Positions 1 to 7,934 are shown, numbered from the stretch's first letter. The stretch is DNA of 36,772 nucleotides from Actinomycetes bacterium (GCA_029782335.1 JAKOVA010000022.1:1-36772); one strand, 5' to 3'. Translations and numbers: made by a program. The notes: generated by a model not told the origin, from the letters alone.

Positions 1-830
1 GTGAACAACAGCTCGTCGGAGCGTGCGCCGAGGAGGTTTCCGACCCCGACGAGCGGGTTGCCGACCTCGATCGGCCGGGGCGGTGAGCCGAGCTCCCGGA
101 GGTCGACCAGCGACGACGGCGCCGCCCCGAACGACAACATGATCGTCGAGGTCGACGCGCCGACCGCAACCACGGCGAGGGCGACCGCCGCCATGCTCAG
201 CGAGGTTGGTGCCCCTCGGCGTGCAGTTCCGACCCAACGGCGCCGCGACGCCCGCCACCCGCGGTGCGCGCCGAGGAAGACCACGACGGCGAACGCGAAC
301 GCGGCGGCGCTCGGGATGTCGCCCCGGTGCAGCGCGAAGATCGACGATCCGACGAACACGGTCGCCGGTGGCACCATCGCCTGCACTGGTGCGTCGCCGC
401 GGAAGGCAGCGGTGTCCCCGAAGACGACCAGCAGCCAGCTCCCCGCTGCCATCGCCAACTCGAAGCCACCCTGCAACGGCACGGGAGCGACGAGGCGGCG
501 GAACGGTGAGAACGACTCGCGCAACAGCGAGGCCGCCTCGCTGAGCGTCGCGGCCGTCGGGAGACCGAAGGCGAGCGTGCCGCGCAGATACAGCCAACTC
601 ATCGACAGCGTTGCCGCGACCAGCACCAGCGGTACCGCGATGATCGGACGGATGGATCGTCGTCGCAGCGCCGCGGTGATGAGGTGGGCTCCGACGGTGA
701 TGATGATCAAGCGCGGCAGGAAGGCCGACGAGTCGAAGAGGCGGGCGAACCCCGCGCCGAGCGCGAGGGTGACCGAGCACAAGGCGACCTCAGCGGCCGC
801 CAGCGCGCGACCTCGAGCGTCGGAGCTCAT
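1..830 (-). CDS. Multi-pass membrane protein, probable N-terminal part of a TgpA-like transglutaminase (partial)
   Basis: Reading the minus strand from an ATG at 830 gives an open frame of 276 codons that runs off the window edge. It starts MSSDARGRALAAAEVAL and holds about six or seven hydrophobic stretches, for example around residues 15-30, 37-55, 62-80, 125-140, 170-187 and 212-232. The ATG overlaps the stop of the upstream DUF58 gene by four bases (ATGA), so the two are translationally linked. Known: MoxR ATPase and DUF58 genes are often followed by a transglutaminase-like protein with an N-terminal membrane domain (TgpA/DUF3488). Inferred: this is that membrane domain. The catalytic transglutaminase part would lie outside the window, so the call rests on topology and context. 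Confidence 0.7.
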   Translation of the reverse strand, partial: MSSDARGRALAAAEVALCSVTLALGAGFARLFDSSAFLPRLIIITVGAHLITAALRRRSIRPIIAVPLVLVAATLSMSWLYLRGTLAFGLPTAATLSEAASLLRESFSPFRRLVAPVPLQGGFELAMAAGSWLLVVFGDTAAFRGDAPVQAMVPPATVFVGSSIFALHRGDIPSAAAFAFAVVVFLGAHRGWRASRRRWVGTARRGAPTSLSMAAVALAVVAVGASTSTIMLSFGAAPSSLVDLRELGSPPRPIEVGNPLVGVGNLLGARSDELLF

Positions 831-2026
831 CGGCTCCTCCCCGGCGAGGTCGCGGCCAAGCGGCGTAGTTCGTCGAGCGCGTCGTTCCAGGCGGATGAGA
901 GGGCCTGCTCATCGTGGAACGCCACCCCCACGGAGGTGCTCGATCGTGGGAGCGGGGTGGCGACACCCGACGCACAGGAGATCGCGAGGTGCGCCGCGAA
1001 CCGCCCACCGAGCGACGCCACCGCGGCGGCTTCGGCGTCGTCGAGGGCCGACGTGACGGTGACGAGGGTGCCGCCACCCGGTCGGGTGACGAGCGCTCGG
1101 AGGACGTTGGTCAACGACGAGGTCGTCTGGGGCTGCAGCGCGGCGAGCAGATCCAGGGTCGCGTCGAGGTGCTGATCGGCGGTGATGAAGCCGCTGTCGG
1201 TGCCGTCGCTGCCGACGAGGCGGACCGGTTCGTCTTGTGCGGCGCACAGCGAGAGCACCGACGCTGCCGCCGAGACGGCGCGTTCGAAGGAATCGTGGTC
1301 GTGGTGGAGGGCGGTGACGTCCAACACCACGGTCGTGCGGCGCGACCACGGTTCATCGAACTGGCGGACGATGGGTCGGCCCAATCGGGCGGTGGACGGC
1401 CAATGGACCGCACGCACGTCGTCACCCTCCTGGTACTCGCGAAGCGTCGAGAACTCCTCATGGGCGTTGGCGAGGGAGCGGAGCCGGTGGGTGCCCGACT
1501 CGGGTTCGTCACCCGGGACCGGCGGGATGGGGCGGAGTGGATGGATCCGTGGCAGGACGATGACATCCACGGTGGAGCCGGTCGTCATCGACGAGACCGC
1601 GAAGCCGAACGGATCACTCACCTCCACGTCGAGGGGACCGATCCGGGTGACCCCGCGACGGTCGACCGGGAGCTGGTACCGCATCGTCGCCTCGGCGCCC
1701 ACTCCGAGCGGAGCGAGCGACAGATGGGCATGGACGCGGTCATCGACCACGTCGCGCACCTCCAGCATCGGACTTCGCCGCAGCCCGGTGTTCCGCAACG
1801 TCAGCTCGACCCGGCAGGTGCCGCCGACGGGGACCCGGCGTGGGCGAACCTCGCGCCGCACCCGGAGTCGCACCCGGCTCATGCGTACGAGGAGTGCCGA
1901 CAGTAGGGTCAACGCGAGCGCGGTGGCGCCGAGCAGGTAGAGCTCGCGGAGCCCGAGGATCCGGCCGCCGCCGATGCCCACGAGGCCGCCGCCGAGGGTC
2001 GTCCACCCGCGTGCCGTGAGTCGCAC
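827..2026 (-). CDS. DUF58 domain protein of the MoxR cluster
   Basis: A 399-aa protein with two hydrophobic segments near the N-terminus (about residues 10-45), then a soluble region. The signature of DUF58 is clear around residues 195-220: LREYQEGDDVRAVHWPSTA followed by RLGRPIVRQFD. The remainder resembles a von Willebrand A-like fold (VVLDVTALHHD), as usual for this family. DUF58 proteins pair with MoxR ATPases and are thought to act in assembly or activation of envelope or cofactor-containing complexes; the exact client is unknown. The GTG start lies 9 bases after the moxR stop, and the stop overlaps the next gene by four bases, so the three genes form one operon. Confidence 0.9.
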   Translation of the reverse strand: MRLTARGWTTLGGGLVGIGGGRILGLRELYLLGATALALTLLSALLVRMSRVRLRVRREVRPRRVPVGGTCRVELTLRNTGLRRSPMLEVRDVVDDRVHAHLSLAPLGVGAEATMRYQLPVDRRGVTRIGPLDVEVSDPFGFAVSSMTTGSTVDVIVLPRIHPLRPIPPVPGDEPESGTHRLRSLANAHEEFSTLREYQEGDDVRAVHWPSTARLGRPIVRQFDEPWSRRTTVVLDVTALHHDHDSFERAVSAAASVLSLCAAQDEPVRLVGSDGTDSGFITADQHLDATLDLLAALQPQTTSSLTNVLRALVTRPGGGTLVTVTSALDDAEAAAVASLGGRFAAHLAISCASGVATPLPRSSTSVGVAFHDEQALSSAWNDALDELRRLAATSPGRSR

Positions 2027-2035
2027 CGGGTCGAC

Positions 2036-3004
2036 CTACGCGAATTCCTCGCGGGGCACGCGTGTCGACTCGAGCACCTCGCGGACGATCTCCTCGGCGC
2101 CGATCCCCTGGAGTTGACCCTCGGCGCTCACCAGCAGGCGATGGCACAGCACCGGGAGTGCGAGGGACTTCACGTCGTCAGGCGACACGAACGACCTCCC
2201 TTCCGCTGCGGCGCGGACACGGGCCACACGCTGGAGGCCGAGGACCGCCCGCGGCGACATCCCGAGCGCCAGGTGCCGGTGCGTGCGGGTCGCTTCCGCG
2301 ATGTCGAGAAGATACGACGACAACGCCGGCCCGACGTGAACCCTGGTGGCGTAACGGGTCATCGCAACGACGTGGTCCCCGCTGAGGACCGGTCGAAGCT
2401 GCGCGAGCGCCTCGTCGCCTCCGTCGTTGGCGAGCACCTGGAGTTCGTCAGCACGAGCGGGGTAGCCGATGTGCAGCCGCATCAGGAACCGATCGAGCTG
2501 GCTTTCCGGAAGCGGGTAGGTCCCCTGGTGTTCGATGGGGTTCTGGGTGGCGATCACCATGAAGGGGCGGGCGAGCGGATGGCTCGAGCCGTCGAGGGTG
2601 ACCTGCTCCTCGGCCATTGCTTCGAGCAGCGCTGACTGTGTCTTGGGCGACGCCCGGTTGATCTCGTCCGCGAGGAGCAGGTTCGCGAACACCGGCCCGC
2701 GACGGAGCTCGAAGCTCGCCGAGCGCTGGTCCCACACCGCGGTGCCGAGCACGTCGCTCGGAAGGAGGTCGGGGGTGAACTGGAGACGGCCGAAGGTGCC
2801 GTCGATGCTGCGGGCGAGTGCTTTGGCCATCGTCGTCTTGCCGACTCCGGGGACGTCTTCGACGAGGAGGTGGCCACCGGCGATCAGGCAGAACACGGTG
2901 TGGCGGATCAGCTCCTCCTTGCCCCGGATCACGCTGCCGATGTTGGCGACGATGCGGTCGAACAACTCGGGAAAGGAGGGGGACTGGTCGGTTGCGGCGG
3001 CCAC
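2036..3004 (-). CDS. MoxR-family AAA+ ATPase
   Basis: A 322-aa chaperone-type ATPase when started at the GTG at 3004, which gives the usual MoxR length; a longer frame upstream would run through the divergent ROK gene and begins with arginine/proline-rich shadow sequence. Walker A is PGVGKTT (about residues 52-58), Walker B is LLLADEIN (about 109-116), the sensor 1 region is IATQNP (151-156), and the usual DRFLMRLHIGYP follows. MoxR ATPases remodel partner proteins, commonly together with the DUF58 protein encoded next. It is the first gene of a minus-strand operon divergent from the ROK kinase with 47 bases between starts. No clear SD sequence or TANNNT element at leaderless spacing is visible, so the start is less certain than the function. 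Confidence 0.9.
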   Translation of the reverse strand: MAAATDQSPSFPELFDRIVANIGSVIRGKEELIRHTVFCLIAGGHLLVEDVPGVGKTTMAKALARSIDGTFGRLQFTPDLLPSDVLGTAVWDQRSASFELRRGPVFANLLLADEINRASPKTQSALLEAMAEEQVTLDGSSHPLARPFMVIATQNPIEHQGTYPLPESQLDRFLMRLHIGYPARADELQVLANDGGDEALAQLRPVLSGDHVVAMTRYATRVHVGPALSSYLLDIAEATRTHRHLALGMSPRAVLGLQRVARVRAAAEGRSFVSPDDVKSLALPVLCHRLLVSAEGQLQGIGAEEIVREVLESTRVPREEFA

Positions 3005-3039
3005 GGATCCATCTTCGCACGGTGGCCGCGCGATGCCGC

Positions 3040-3045
3040 TACGGT
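3040..3045 (+). promoter_or_regulatory. Predicted -10 element (TACGGT) for the ROK kinase, leaderless spacing
   Basis: TACGGT fits the actinobacterial TANNNT consensus and ends six bases before the GTG start, so transcription would begin at or next to the start codon. No convincing -35 hexamer. The same arrangement recurs at six other genes in the window. Confidence 0.55.
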
Positions 3046-3051
3046 CCGGGC

Positions 3052-3960
3052 GTGAACGGCGTGGCGGAGCACTCGACGGCGCCATCACGGCGTTGCGTGG
3101 TGGCGCTCGACATCGGGGGGACCAAACTCGAGGCCGCCCGAGTCCGCGGCGACGGTGCGGTGTTGTCACGGAATCGCCTTCCCACCCCGGCGACCGACGC
3201 AGCGGCGCTGTGGGATGCGGTGAGTCGGCTCGTCGAGGAGATGATGGGTGGCGACGAGCCGATCGCCGCGGTCGGTGTCGGCTGCGGTGGTCCGATGTCG
3301 GCGGCCGGCGACCGGGTGTCGCCGCTCAACATCCCGGCGTGGCGGGACTTCCCCCTCCGCCAACGGATCGCAGATCGTTTCGGCGTCAGCACCTACGTCG
3401 ACAACGACGCCAAGGCGCTCGCGCTCGCCGAGGGCTGGCGGGGTGCCGCGCGCGGGGTGGGCGACTACCTCGCGATGGTGGTCTCCACCGGCGTCGGCGG
3501 CGGTGTCGTCTGCGGCGGTCGACTGCTCGGCGGGGCCGACGGCAACGCCGGCCACATCGGTCACGTGATCGTCGAGCCCGCTGGCCGGCGCTGTGGTTGC
3601 GGCGCCGTTGGCTGCCTCGAGGCGGAAGCCTCGGGCACGGCAATCGCGGCCATCACCGGGGCGCCCGCGGCCGCTGCGCCACCGGAGATCCGGGAGCGGA
3701 CCGGGACGCTGGTCGGTCGAGCGGTCGGATCGGTGGCGAACCTGTTGGATCTCCGCCTCGCCGTCGTGGCGGGCTCGGTGGCGTTGGGATTCGGCGACGT
3801 GTTCTTCGAGGCCGCCCAGCGGGAACTCGATCGGGTCGCCCGGCTCGACTTCAGCCGTGGCGCACGAATCGTGCCGGCAGGATGCGGGGCCGACGGGCCG
3901 GTGCTCGGTGCCGCCGCGGTGGGGTTCCGCGGCATCGGCTCACCGGTTACCGATCGGTAA
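3052..3960 (+). CDS. ROK-family sugar kinase (glucokinase-like)
   Basis: A 302-aa protein with the ROK ATP-binding motif LDIGGTKLEAA (residues 19-29), the catalytic region VDNDAKA (117-121, Asp119 the likely base), the glycine-rich STGVGGG (145-151) and the zinc site H168 plus CGCGAVGCLE (Cys181, Cys183, Cys188). It should phosphorylate a hexose or amino-sugar using ATP in the cytoplasm. Oddity: most sugar kinases of this family have GExGH where the Glu contacts the sugar; here it reads GHIGH, so the substrate is uncertain and glucose should not be assumed. The GTG at 3052 is chosen because a -10-like element lies just before it; a second in-frame GTG at 3061 is possible. The 3' end carries a palindrome that probably belongs to the next gene. 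Confidence 0.85.
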   Translation: MNGVAEHSTAPSRRCVVALDIGGTKLEAARVRGDGAVLSRNRLPTPATDAAALWDAVSRLVEEMMGGDEPIAAVGVGCGGPMSAAGDRVSPLNIPAWRDFPLRQRIADRFGVSTYVDNDAKALALAEGWRGAARGVGDYLAMVVSTGVGGGVVCGGRLLGGADGNAGHIGHVIVEPAGRRCGCGAVGCLEAEASGTAIAAITGAPAAAAPPEIRERTGTLVGRAVGSVANLLDLRLAVVAGSVALGFGDVFFEAAQRELDRVARLDFSRGARIVPAGCGADGPVLGAAAVGFRGIGSPVTDR

Positions 3961-3961
3961 C
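3946..3961. promoter_or_regulatory. 16-bp perfect palindrome, candidate operator for the acyl-CoA dehydrogenase
   Basis: GTTACCGATCGGTAAC is its own reverse complement. It spans the last codons of the ROK gene and lies 10 bases upstream of the predicted -10 element of the next gene, that is over the -35 region. A further GTAAC follows at 3971-3975. The position suits repression by a dimeric regulator of TetR or GntR type; no such regulator is encoded nearby. Confidence 0.5.
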
Positions 3962-3971
3962 TTCGAGGCCG

Positions 3972-3977
3972 TAACCT
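3972..3977 (+). promoter_or_regulatory. Predicted -10 element (TAACCT) for the acyl-CoA dehydrogenase, leaderless spacing
   Basis: TAACCT matches TANNNT and is separated by exactly seven bases from the GTG start at 3985. No SD sequence precedes the start, which agrees with a leaderless transcript. Confidence 0.55.
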
Positions 3978-3984
3978 CTGGGTC

Positions 3985-5199
3985 GTGACCCCCGAGTTTC
4001 CCCCGTCGACCGACGGGTTCCGTGCCGAAGTCCGTGAGTTTCTCGCCCGCGAGCTCCCTGAGGGTTGGCAGGGCCTGGGCGGGCTCCCCGTCGCCGAAGT
4101 CCCCCAGTTCCTCGGCCAGTGGCGAAAGACCCTCCACGAGGCGGGCCTCCTCGCCCCGTCGTGGCCGAAGGAACTCGGTGGCGGCGGCCTGTCCCACATG
4201 GAGTCCGTGATCCTCGCGGAGGAGTTCGCCAGGGCGGGCGCCCCGACGGGTGGATTCAACGACATCTTCAACATCGGGATGATCGGCAACACGATCCTGC
4301 ACTGGGGGACACCCGAACAGCAGGCGCACTACATCCCACGGCTCTTGTCCGGGGAGCACGTCTGGTGTCAGGGATTCTCCGAGCCGAACGCCGGGTCCGA
4401 TCTCGCGTCGCTCGCATGTCGGGCCACCCTCGACGGCGACGAGTGGGTGATCAACGGGCAGAAGATCTGGACGACCTACGGTCACTTGGCGAATCACATC
4501 TTCTTGCTGGTGCGCTCGGATCCCTCCGCTCCGCGTCACCGGGGCATCACCTTCCTGCTCGTGCCGATGGACCAGCCGGGCATCGAGGTTCGGCCCATCG
4601 AGATGCTCTCCGGCGACAGCGAGTTCAACGAGGTCTTCTTCACCGACGCCCGTTGCCCGAAGGCGAATGTGTTGGGCGAGATCAACGGCGGCTGGGCGGT
4701 CGCGATGACGCTCCTGGGCTTCGAGCGTGGTGAAGCGGCCGCTGTGTTGCCCATCCGTTTCCGAGAGGAACTCGACCGCCTCGTGGCGTTGGCCCGTCGC
4801 CACGACCGGCTGGGAGATCCGATCATCCGGAACCGGATCGCGGACTGCTACGCCCGCGTCGAGATCATGCGCTACCTCGGCCTGCGCACGTTGAGTGAGT
4901 TCCTCGAGGGCCGGGCGCCCGGGCCGAACGCGGCGATCACCAAGCTGTACTGGTCGGAGTACCACCAGCGGGTGACCGAACTCGCCATCGACATCCTCGG
5001 CGCATCGGCGATGACCCCGGCGGGACGGTGGCCGTCGAGTTCGATCCAAACCGACGATCCCGGCGCTCCGGAGGATTCTGCGTCGTGGGTCGGCACGATG
5101 TACGCAGCTCGCGGCGGGACGATCTACGCCGGTACGTCCGAGGTGCAACGCGGCATCATCGGGGAGCGGATCCTGGGGCTCCCGAAGGAACCGGGGTGA
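3985..5199 (+). CDS. Acyl-CoA dehydrogenase
   Basis: A 404-aa flavoprotein of normal acyl-CoA dehydrogenase length. Visible landmarks: the FAD/substrate-binding GFSEPNAGSDLASL (about residues 130-143), the WVINGQKIWTTYG block (about 154-166), and the C-terminal YAGTSEVQRGIIGERILGLP signature. It should introduce an alpha-beta double bond into an acyl-CoA, passing electrons to electron-transfer flavoprotein. Chain length or a steroid/branched substrate cannot be read from the sequence. The start is a GTG seven bases after a TAACCT element, and a perfect palindrome sits over the -35 region, suggesting control by a ligand-responsive repressor. The stop overlaps the next start (GTGA). Confidence 0.92.
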   Translation: MTPEFPPSTDGFRAEVREFLARELPEGWQGLGGLPVAEVPQFLGQWRKTLHEAGLLAPSWPKELGGGGLSHMESVILAEEFARAGAPTGGFNDIFNIGMIGNTILHWGTPEQQAHYIPRLLSGEHVWCQGFSEPNAGSDLASLACRATLDGDEWVINGQKIWTTYGHLANHIFLLVRSDPSAPRHRGITFLLVPMDQPGIEVRPIEMLSGDSEFNEVFFTDARCPKANVLGEINGGWAVAMTLLGFERGEAAAVLPIRFREELDRLVALARRHDRLGDPIIRNRIADCYARVEIMRYLGLRTLSEFLEGRAPGPNAAITKLYWSEYHQRVTELAIDILGASAMTPAGRWPSSSIQTDDPGAPEDSASWVGTMYAARGGTIYAGTSEVQRGIIGERILGLPKEPG

Positions 5200-5471
5200 G
5201 TTCACGCGCGCTGCGACCCGTTGGCGGTTGGCTGCGCGTCGTCGTCGCGGTGGTCGCTCGGCCGGAGCTGTGGGCTACGGCGGTGCGGCAACTCCTCCGG
5301 CTTGCCGTGCCCGGATGGTGGAAGCGGGCTCCCTTCCTCCCGTTGCCGGACCGTGGCTATGTCCGCTTCCGGATGTCGACCGCGTACGGCGACCCGAGCG
5401 CGGTGCCTCCGGCTGCCGACGTGGTGGCGTACCTGCACTGGTGCCGCGCGTGGCCGCGTCTGGTCTCCTGA
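5196..5471 (+). CDS. Small conserved-looking protein of unknown function (91 aa)
   Basis: I do not recognise a function. The frame from the GTG at 5196 overlaps the dehydrogenase stop (GTGA) and ends 22 bases inside menC, so it fills the gap exactly. The product has a short hydrophobic N-terminal half (WLRVVVAVVARPELWATAV), a Trp/Pro-rich middle (VPGWWKRAPFLPLPD) and a polar end with YVRFRMSTAYGD and DVVAYLHWCR. The pattern looks like a genuine folded protein rather than a shadow frame: no alternative frame explains these bases and the codons are GC-ending as in the neighbours. Possible roles include a membrane-associated accessory protein; this is guesswork. Confidence 0.7.
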   Translation: MSSRALRPVGGWLRVVVAVVARPELWATAVRQLLRLAVPGWWKRAPFLPLPDRGYVRFRMSTAYGDPSAVPPAADVVAYLHWCRAWPRLVS

Positions 5472-6508
5472 TCGAAGCACTCACGGCGCGCCGTGTCCGG
5501 ATCCCGCTGCGGCGGCCGTTGCGAAGCGCGCACGGGACGGAACCGGATCGCGATGTGATCATCGTCACCTGTCGCCTCGAGGACGGGACCGACGGGTGGG
5601 GGGAGTGTCCGACGCTCCACAGCGCGGGGTACGGCGCTGCGACGACCGAGCAGGTGTGGGCTGACCTGGGGGCAGGTCGTCCGCCGCGTCCGGTCCTCGC
5701 GGGCGCGATCGCCGATGCCGTGCTCGATGCACGGCTCCGCTCCGAGGGGCGATCGCTCGCGGACGCGCTCGGCGCGACTCGGGCCTCGGTTCCGACCACG
5801 GTGGTGATCGACCTCGACGGCGGCTCCGACGACGCTGCGGCAGGAGCGCCGTCGGTCAAGTGGAAGCTGACCCCCGACAACGTCGCAGGGGTGCGTGTCG
5901 CCTGCGGGGCGTCGAGCGCGTCGATGCGCGCGGTTGATGCGAACGGCTCGTTCCGCACGTTCGACGCGGCCCTCCGCGCGCTCGAGGGCCTGCCGCTTCG
6001 CTACATCGAGCAGCCCTTCGCGGTGGGCGAGGATCACCTCGCCGCGGCGCTGGCGGAACGGATCACGCCCACGGTGGTGGCAGACGAGTCGGCAACGTCG
6101 CTCGAGGAGGTGCAGCGCCTCGCGGCGATGGGCGCACTCGGTGGCGTGTCGATCAAGCCGAGCCGTCTCGGTGGGGTCGCGGCGGCCGCTGCTGCTGCGA
6201 CGACGACGGCAGCCCTCGGCATCGACGTGTTCGTCGGCGGGATGTGGGAGTCGGGCATCGGTCGTGCCGCAGCGGTCGCGCTCGCCGCGTGCGACGCCGT
6301 CACACTGCCGAGTGATCTCGGCCCGCCGCAGCGATACCTCGCAGTCGATCTGACCGAACCGCTTCGCTCCGCGGCGGGAGCAACGCTCGTGCCCCGAGGC
6401 CCGGGCATCGGTGTGCTCGTCGATGTCGAAGCGCTCGATCACCACACGGTGGCGACGCGCGCGCTCGACGCTCAGCCCGGTGAGATGTCGAGCGGCGACT
6501 CGGGGTAG
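5450..6508 (+). CDS. menC: o-Succinylbenzoate synthase (menaquinone pathway)
   Basis: A 352-aa enolase-superfamily enzyme that dehydrates SHCHC to o-succinylbenzoate in menaquinone synthesis. Starting at the GTG at 5450, the catalytic set is complete and well spaced: Lys137 and Lys139 in VKWKL, Asp163 in VDANGSF, Glu187 in IEQPF, Asp212 and Glu213 in VADES, and Lys236 in SIKPSRLGG. The lid domain at the N-terminus includes IPLRRPLRSAHG. An in-frame GTG at 5441 is an alternative start. The start overlaps the 91-aa gene by 22 bases and the 3' end overlaps the convergent Nudix gene by 37 bases. Enolase-superfamily members can also racemise N-succinylamino acids, so a second activity is possible. 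No other men genes are in the window. Confidence 0.88.
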   Translation: MAASGLLIEALTARRVRIPLRRPLRSAHGTEPDRDVIIVTCRLEDGTDGWGECPTLHSAGYGAATTEQVWADLGAGRPPRPVLAGAIADAVLDARLRSEGRSLADALGATRASVPTTVVIDLDGGSDDAAAGAPSVKWKLTPDNVAGVRVACGASSASMRAVDANGSFRTFDAALRALEGLPLRYIEQPFAVGEDHLAAALAERITPTVVADESATSLEEVQRLAAMGALGGVSIKPSRLGGVAAAAAAATTTAALGIDVFVGGMWESGIGRAAAVALAACDAVTLPSDLGPPQRYLAVDLTEPLRSAAGATLVPRGPGIGVLVDVEALDHHTVATRALDAQPGEMSSGDSG

Positions 6509-6960
6509 ATCCCCTCGATGATCGGGGGGAGGAACTCCCGGAGCCGTGGCGGGACCGTCGGCTCGTCGCTCGCGAGGAGTTCGTCGAGGGCCCACCAGCG
6601 TTGCCCCCGGAACGCCAATGCCTCGAAGGCCTCGAGGCGGGTCGGAAGTTCGGTCGACCCGTCGGAATGCGCGACATGGATGCGCTCGTGTTGGTCGAAG
6701 TCCCAGCCCGCGAAGCGGAACTGGGCGTGTTGCGTCCAGATGCACGGCCCCATGACGGCAGTCGCCATGCCGGCTTCTTCCCGGAGTTCCCGCAGGCAGG
6801 CCGCTTCGGCCGACTCACCGGGGTCGATCCCGCCGCCGGGGAGTTCCCACCACGGCGGTTTGGACTCGTCGACCGGATCGATCGCACGGATCATGAGCAC
6901 CCGACGGTGTGGATCGAGACAGACGACCCTGGCTGCCTGGCGGCGCAGCACGAACGACAT
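6472..6960 (-). CDS. Nudix hydrolase
   Basis: A 162-aa protein with a complete Nudix box at residues 43-65 (GGIDPGESAEAACLRELREE followed by AGM), matching Gx5Ex7REUXEEXGU. It should hydrolyse a nucleoside diphosphate linked to another moiety, with Mg2+; the substrate is not evident. The N-terminus AARVVCLDPHRRVLMIRAID is typical for housecleaning Nudix enzymes of actinobacteria. The ATG at 6960 lies six bases after a TAGCGT element, predicting a leaderless mRNA. Its last 12 codons overlap the end of menC on the other strand. Confidence 0.9.
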   Translation of the reverse strand: MSFVLRRQAARVVCLDPHRRVLMIRAIDPVDESKPPWWELPGGGIDPGESAEAACLRELREEAGMATAVMGPCIWTQHAQFRFAGWDFDQHERIHVAHSDGSTELPTRLEAFEALAFRGQRWWALDELLASDEPTVPPRLREFLPPIIEGIYPESPLDISPG

Positions 6961-6966
6961 CCGGGC

Positions 6967-6972
6967 ACGCTA
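6967..6972 (-). promoter_or_regulatory. Predicted -10 element (TAGCGT) for the Nudix gene, leaderless spacing
   Basis: On the minus strand TAGCGT is followed by six bases and then the ATG. No SD sequence is present between them. Confidence 0.55.
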
Positions 6973-6999
6973 CCGGCGCCGGCGCGCCAGACTTGCCGC

Positions 7000-7689
7000 A
7001 TGTGGGATCGGCACCTCGTGGGCGGAACCGTCGCCGAACTCCACCATCGGGATGTGCCGCTCGACCGTCGCTCGGTGTGGGTGATGGAGCCGTCGACGCC
7101 GACACTCGTCTTCGGGAGTGCGCAACGAGAGGAGTGCGATCGCGCCACGGTGACCGCGGCCGGCTGGTCGGCAACTCGGCGTCGCAGCGGCGGGGGACTC
7201 GTGGCGGTTGATCCCCACGACGTGGTCTGGATTGACGTCGTCGTCCCACGGGGAGACCCACTGTGGTCCGAGGACGTCGGTGTTGCCTTCGACTGGATCG
7301 GAGACGCATGGGTCCGGGCGCTCGCGACGCTGGGGATCGTCGGGCGACGGCACCGCGGCGACACCGTCGGGGCCGAGGCGGGCCGGGCGGTCTGCTTCGC
7401 GGGGATCGGCCGGGGTGAGGTCGCCGTGGACGGGTCGAAGCTCGTCGGGTTGTCTCAACGCCGGACCCGCGAGGGCGCTCGGTTCCAGTGCATGGTGCAC
7501 CTTCGCTGGCGACCCGACCGCTGGTGGCCGGCGGTGGCGGCGGCCTTCTCGCCGGTCGAACAGGACGCAGTGGCGACACGGCTCGCCGCGGTGACGTCGA
7601 TCGAAGCGCTCAGCGACGATGCCTCCCTCGGGGGAGCTGCCGATCTCGTCGTTGCCGGTCTCGTCTCCGAGCTGCTCGCCCTGCCATAG
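7000..7689 (+). CDS. Lipoate-protein ligase A-like protein (biotin/lipoate A/B ligase family)
   Basis: A 229-aa protein with the fold signature of the BPL/LplA family: RRRSGGGLVAVDPHDVVWID (about residues 60-79), corresponding to the RRxSGGG loop, then FAGIGRGEVAVDGSKLVG (about 131-148), with the lysine in GSKLVG in the position of the catalytic lysine, and QRRTREGARFQ after it. It would transfer lipoate, octanoate or a related acyl group to a carrier protein domain. It has no separate C-terminal accessory domain. The ATG at 7000 is divergent from the Nudix gene with 39 bases between starts; CAGACT, a near match to TANNNT, lies six bases before it. Octanoyltransferase of the LipM type is the alternative call. 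Confidence 0.8.
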   Translation: MWDRHLVGGTVAELHHRDVPLDRRSVWVMEPSTPTLVFGSAQREECDRATVTAAGWSATRRRSGGGLVAVDPHDVVWIDVVVPRGDPLWSEDVGVAFDWIGDAWVRALATLGIVGRRHRGDTVGAEAGRAVCFAGIGRGEVAVDGSKLVGLSQRRTREGARFQCMVHLRWRPDRWWPAVAAAFSPVEQDAVATRLAAVTSIEALSDDASLGGAADLVVAGLVSELLALP

Positions 7690-7701
7690 CGAGCGGTCAC
7701 C

Positions 7702-7726
7702 CGAGCCGACAAGGGGGTCGGGCTCG
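7702..7726 (+). terminator. Possible terminator hairpin after the lipoate ligase-like gene
   Basis: CGAGCCGAC and GTCGGGCTCG pair as a GC-rich stem with one bulged base and a six-base loop (AAGGGG), 12 bases after the stop. No U-tract follows, so it may only support factor-dependent termination. Confidence 0.35.
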
Positions 7727-7881
7727 TCGCCAGTGGAGTGCTCACCCGGCCGGAGTGGACGCAGCCGGGCATCCGATGGGACCACGCGCCACCGCACACC
7801 ACGCCGAACGTGCGTTTGTGCACTCGCGCATCTTCTGAAAACTCAGTGACGTTCGACACATTTGTGACGCGATTTCCGCTG

Positions 7882-7899
7882 AATTTCATGCATGAAATT
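7882..7899. promoter_or_regulatory. 18-bp perfect AT-rich palindrome upstream of mraZ
   Basis: AATTTCATGCATGAAATT is its own reverse complement. It has only 4 GC pairs of 18 in a GC-rich genome and lies 35 bases upstream of a TAAGGT -10 candidate. It looks like a dimer-binding operator or a cruciform-forming site. The protein that binds it is unknown. Confidence 0.5.
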
Positions 7900-7934
7900 G
7901 CCCCGAGAGTCCGAGTGAGTGGGTCACAGCGGCA

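Noticed and set aside
1-1056. Long plus-strand open frame rich in Arg, Ser, Thr and Pro
   Set aside because: Antisense to the TgpA-like and DUF58 genes; composition is typical of shadow frames in GC-rich DNA and no domain is visible.
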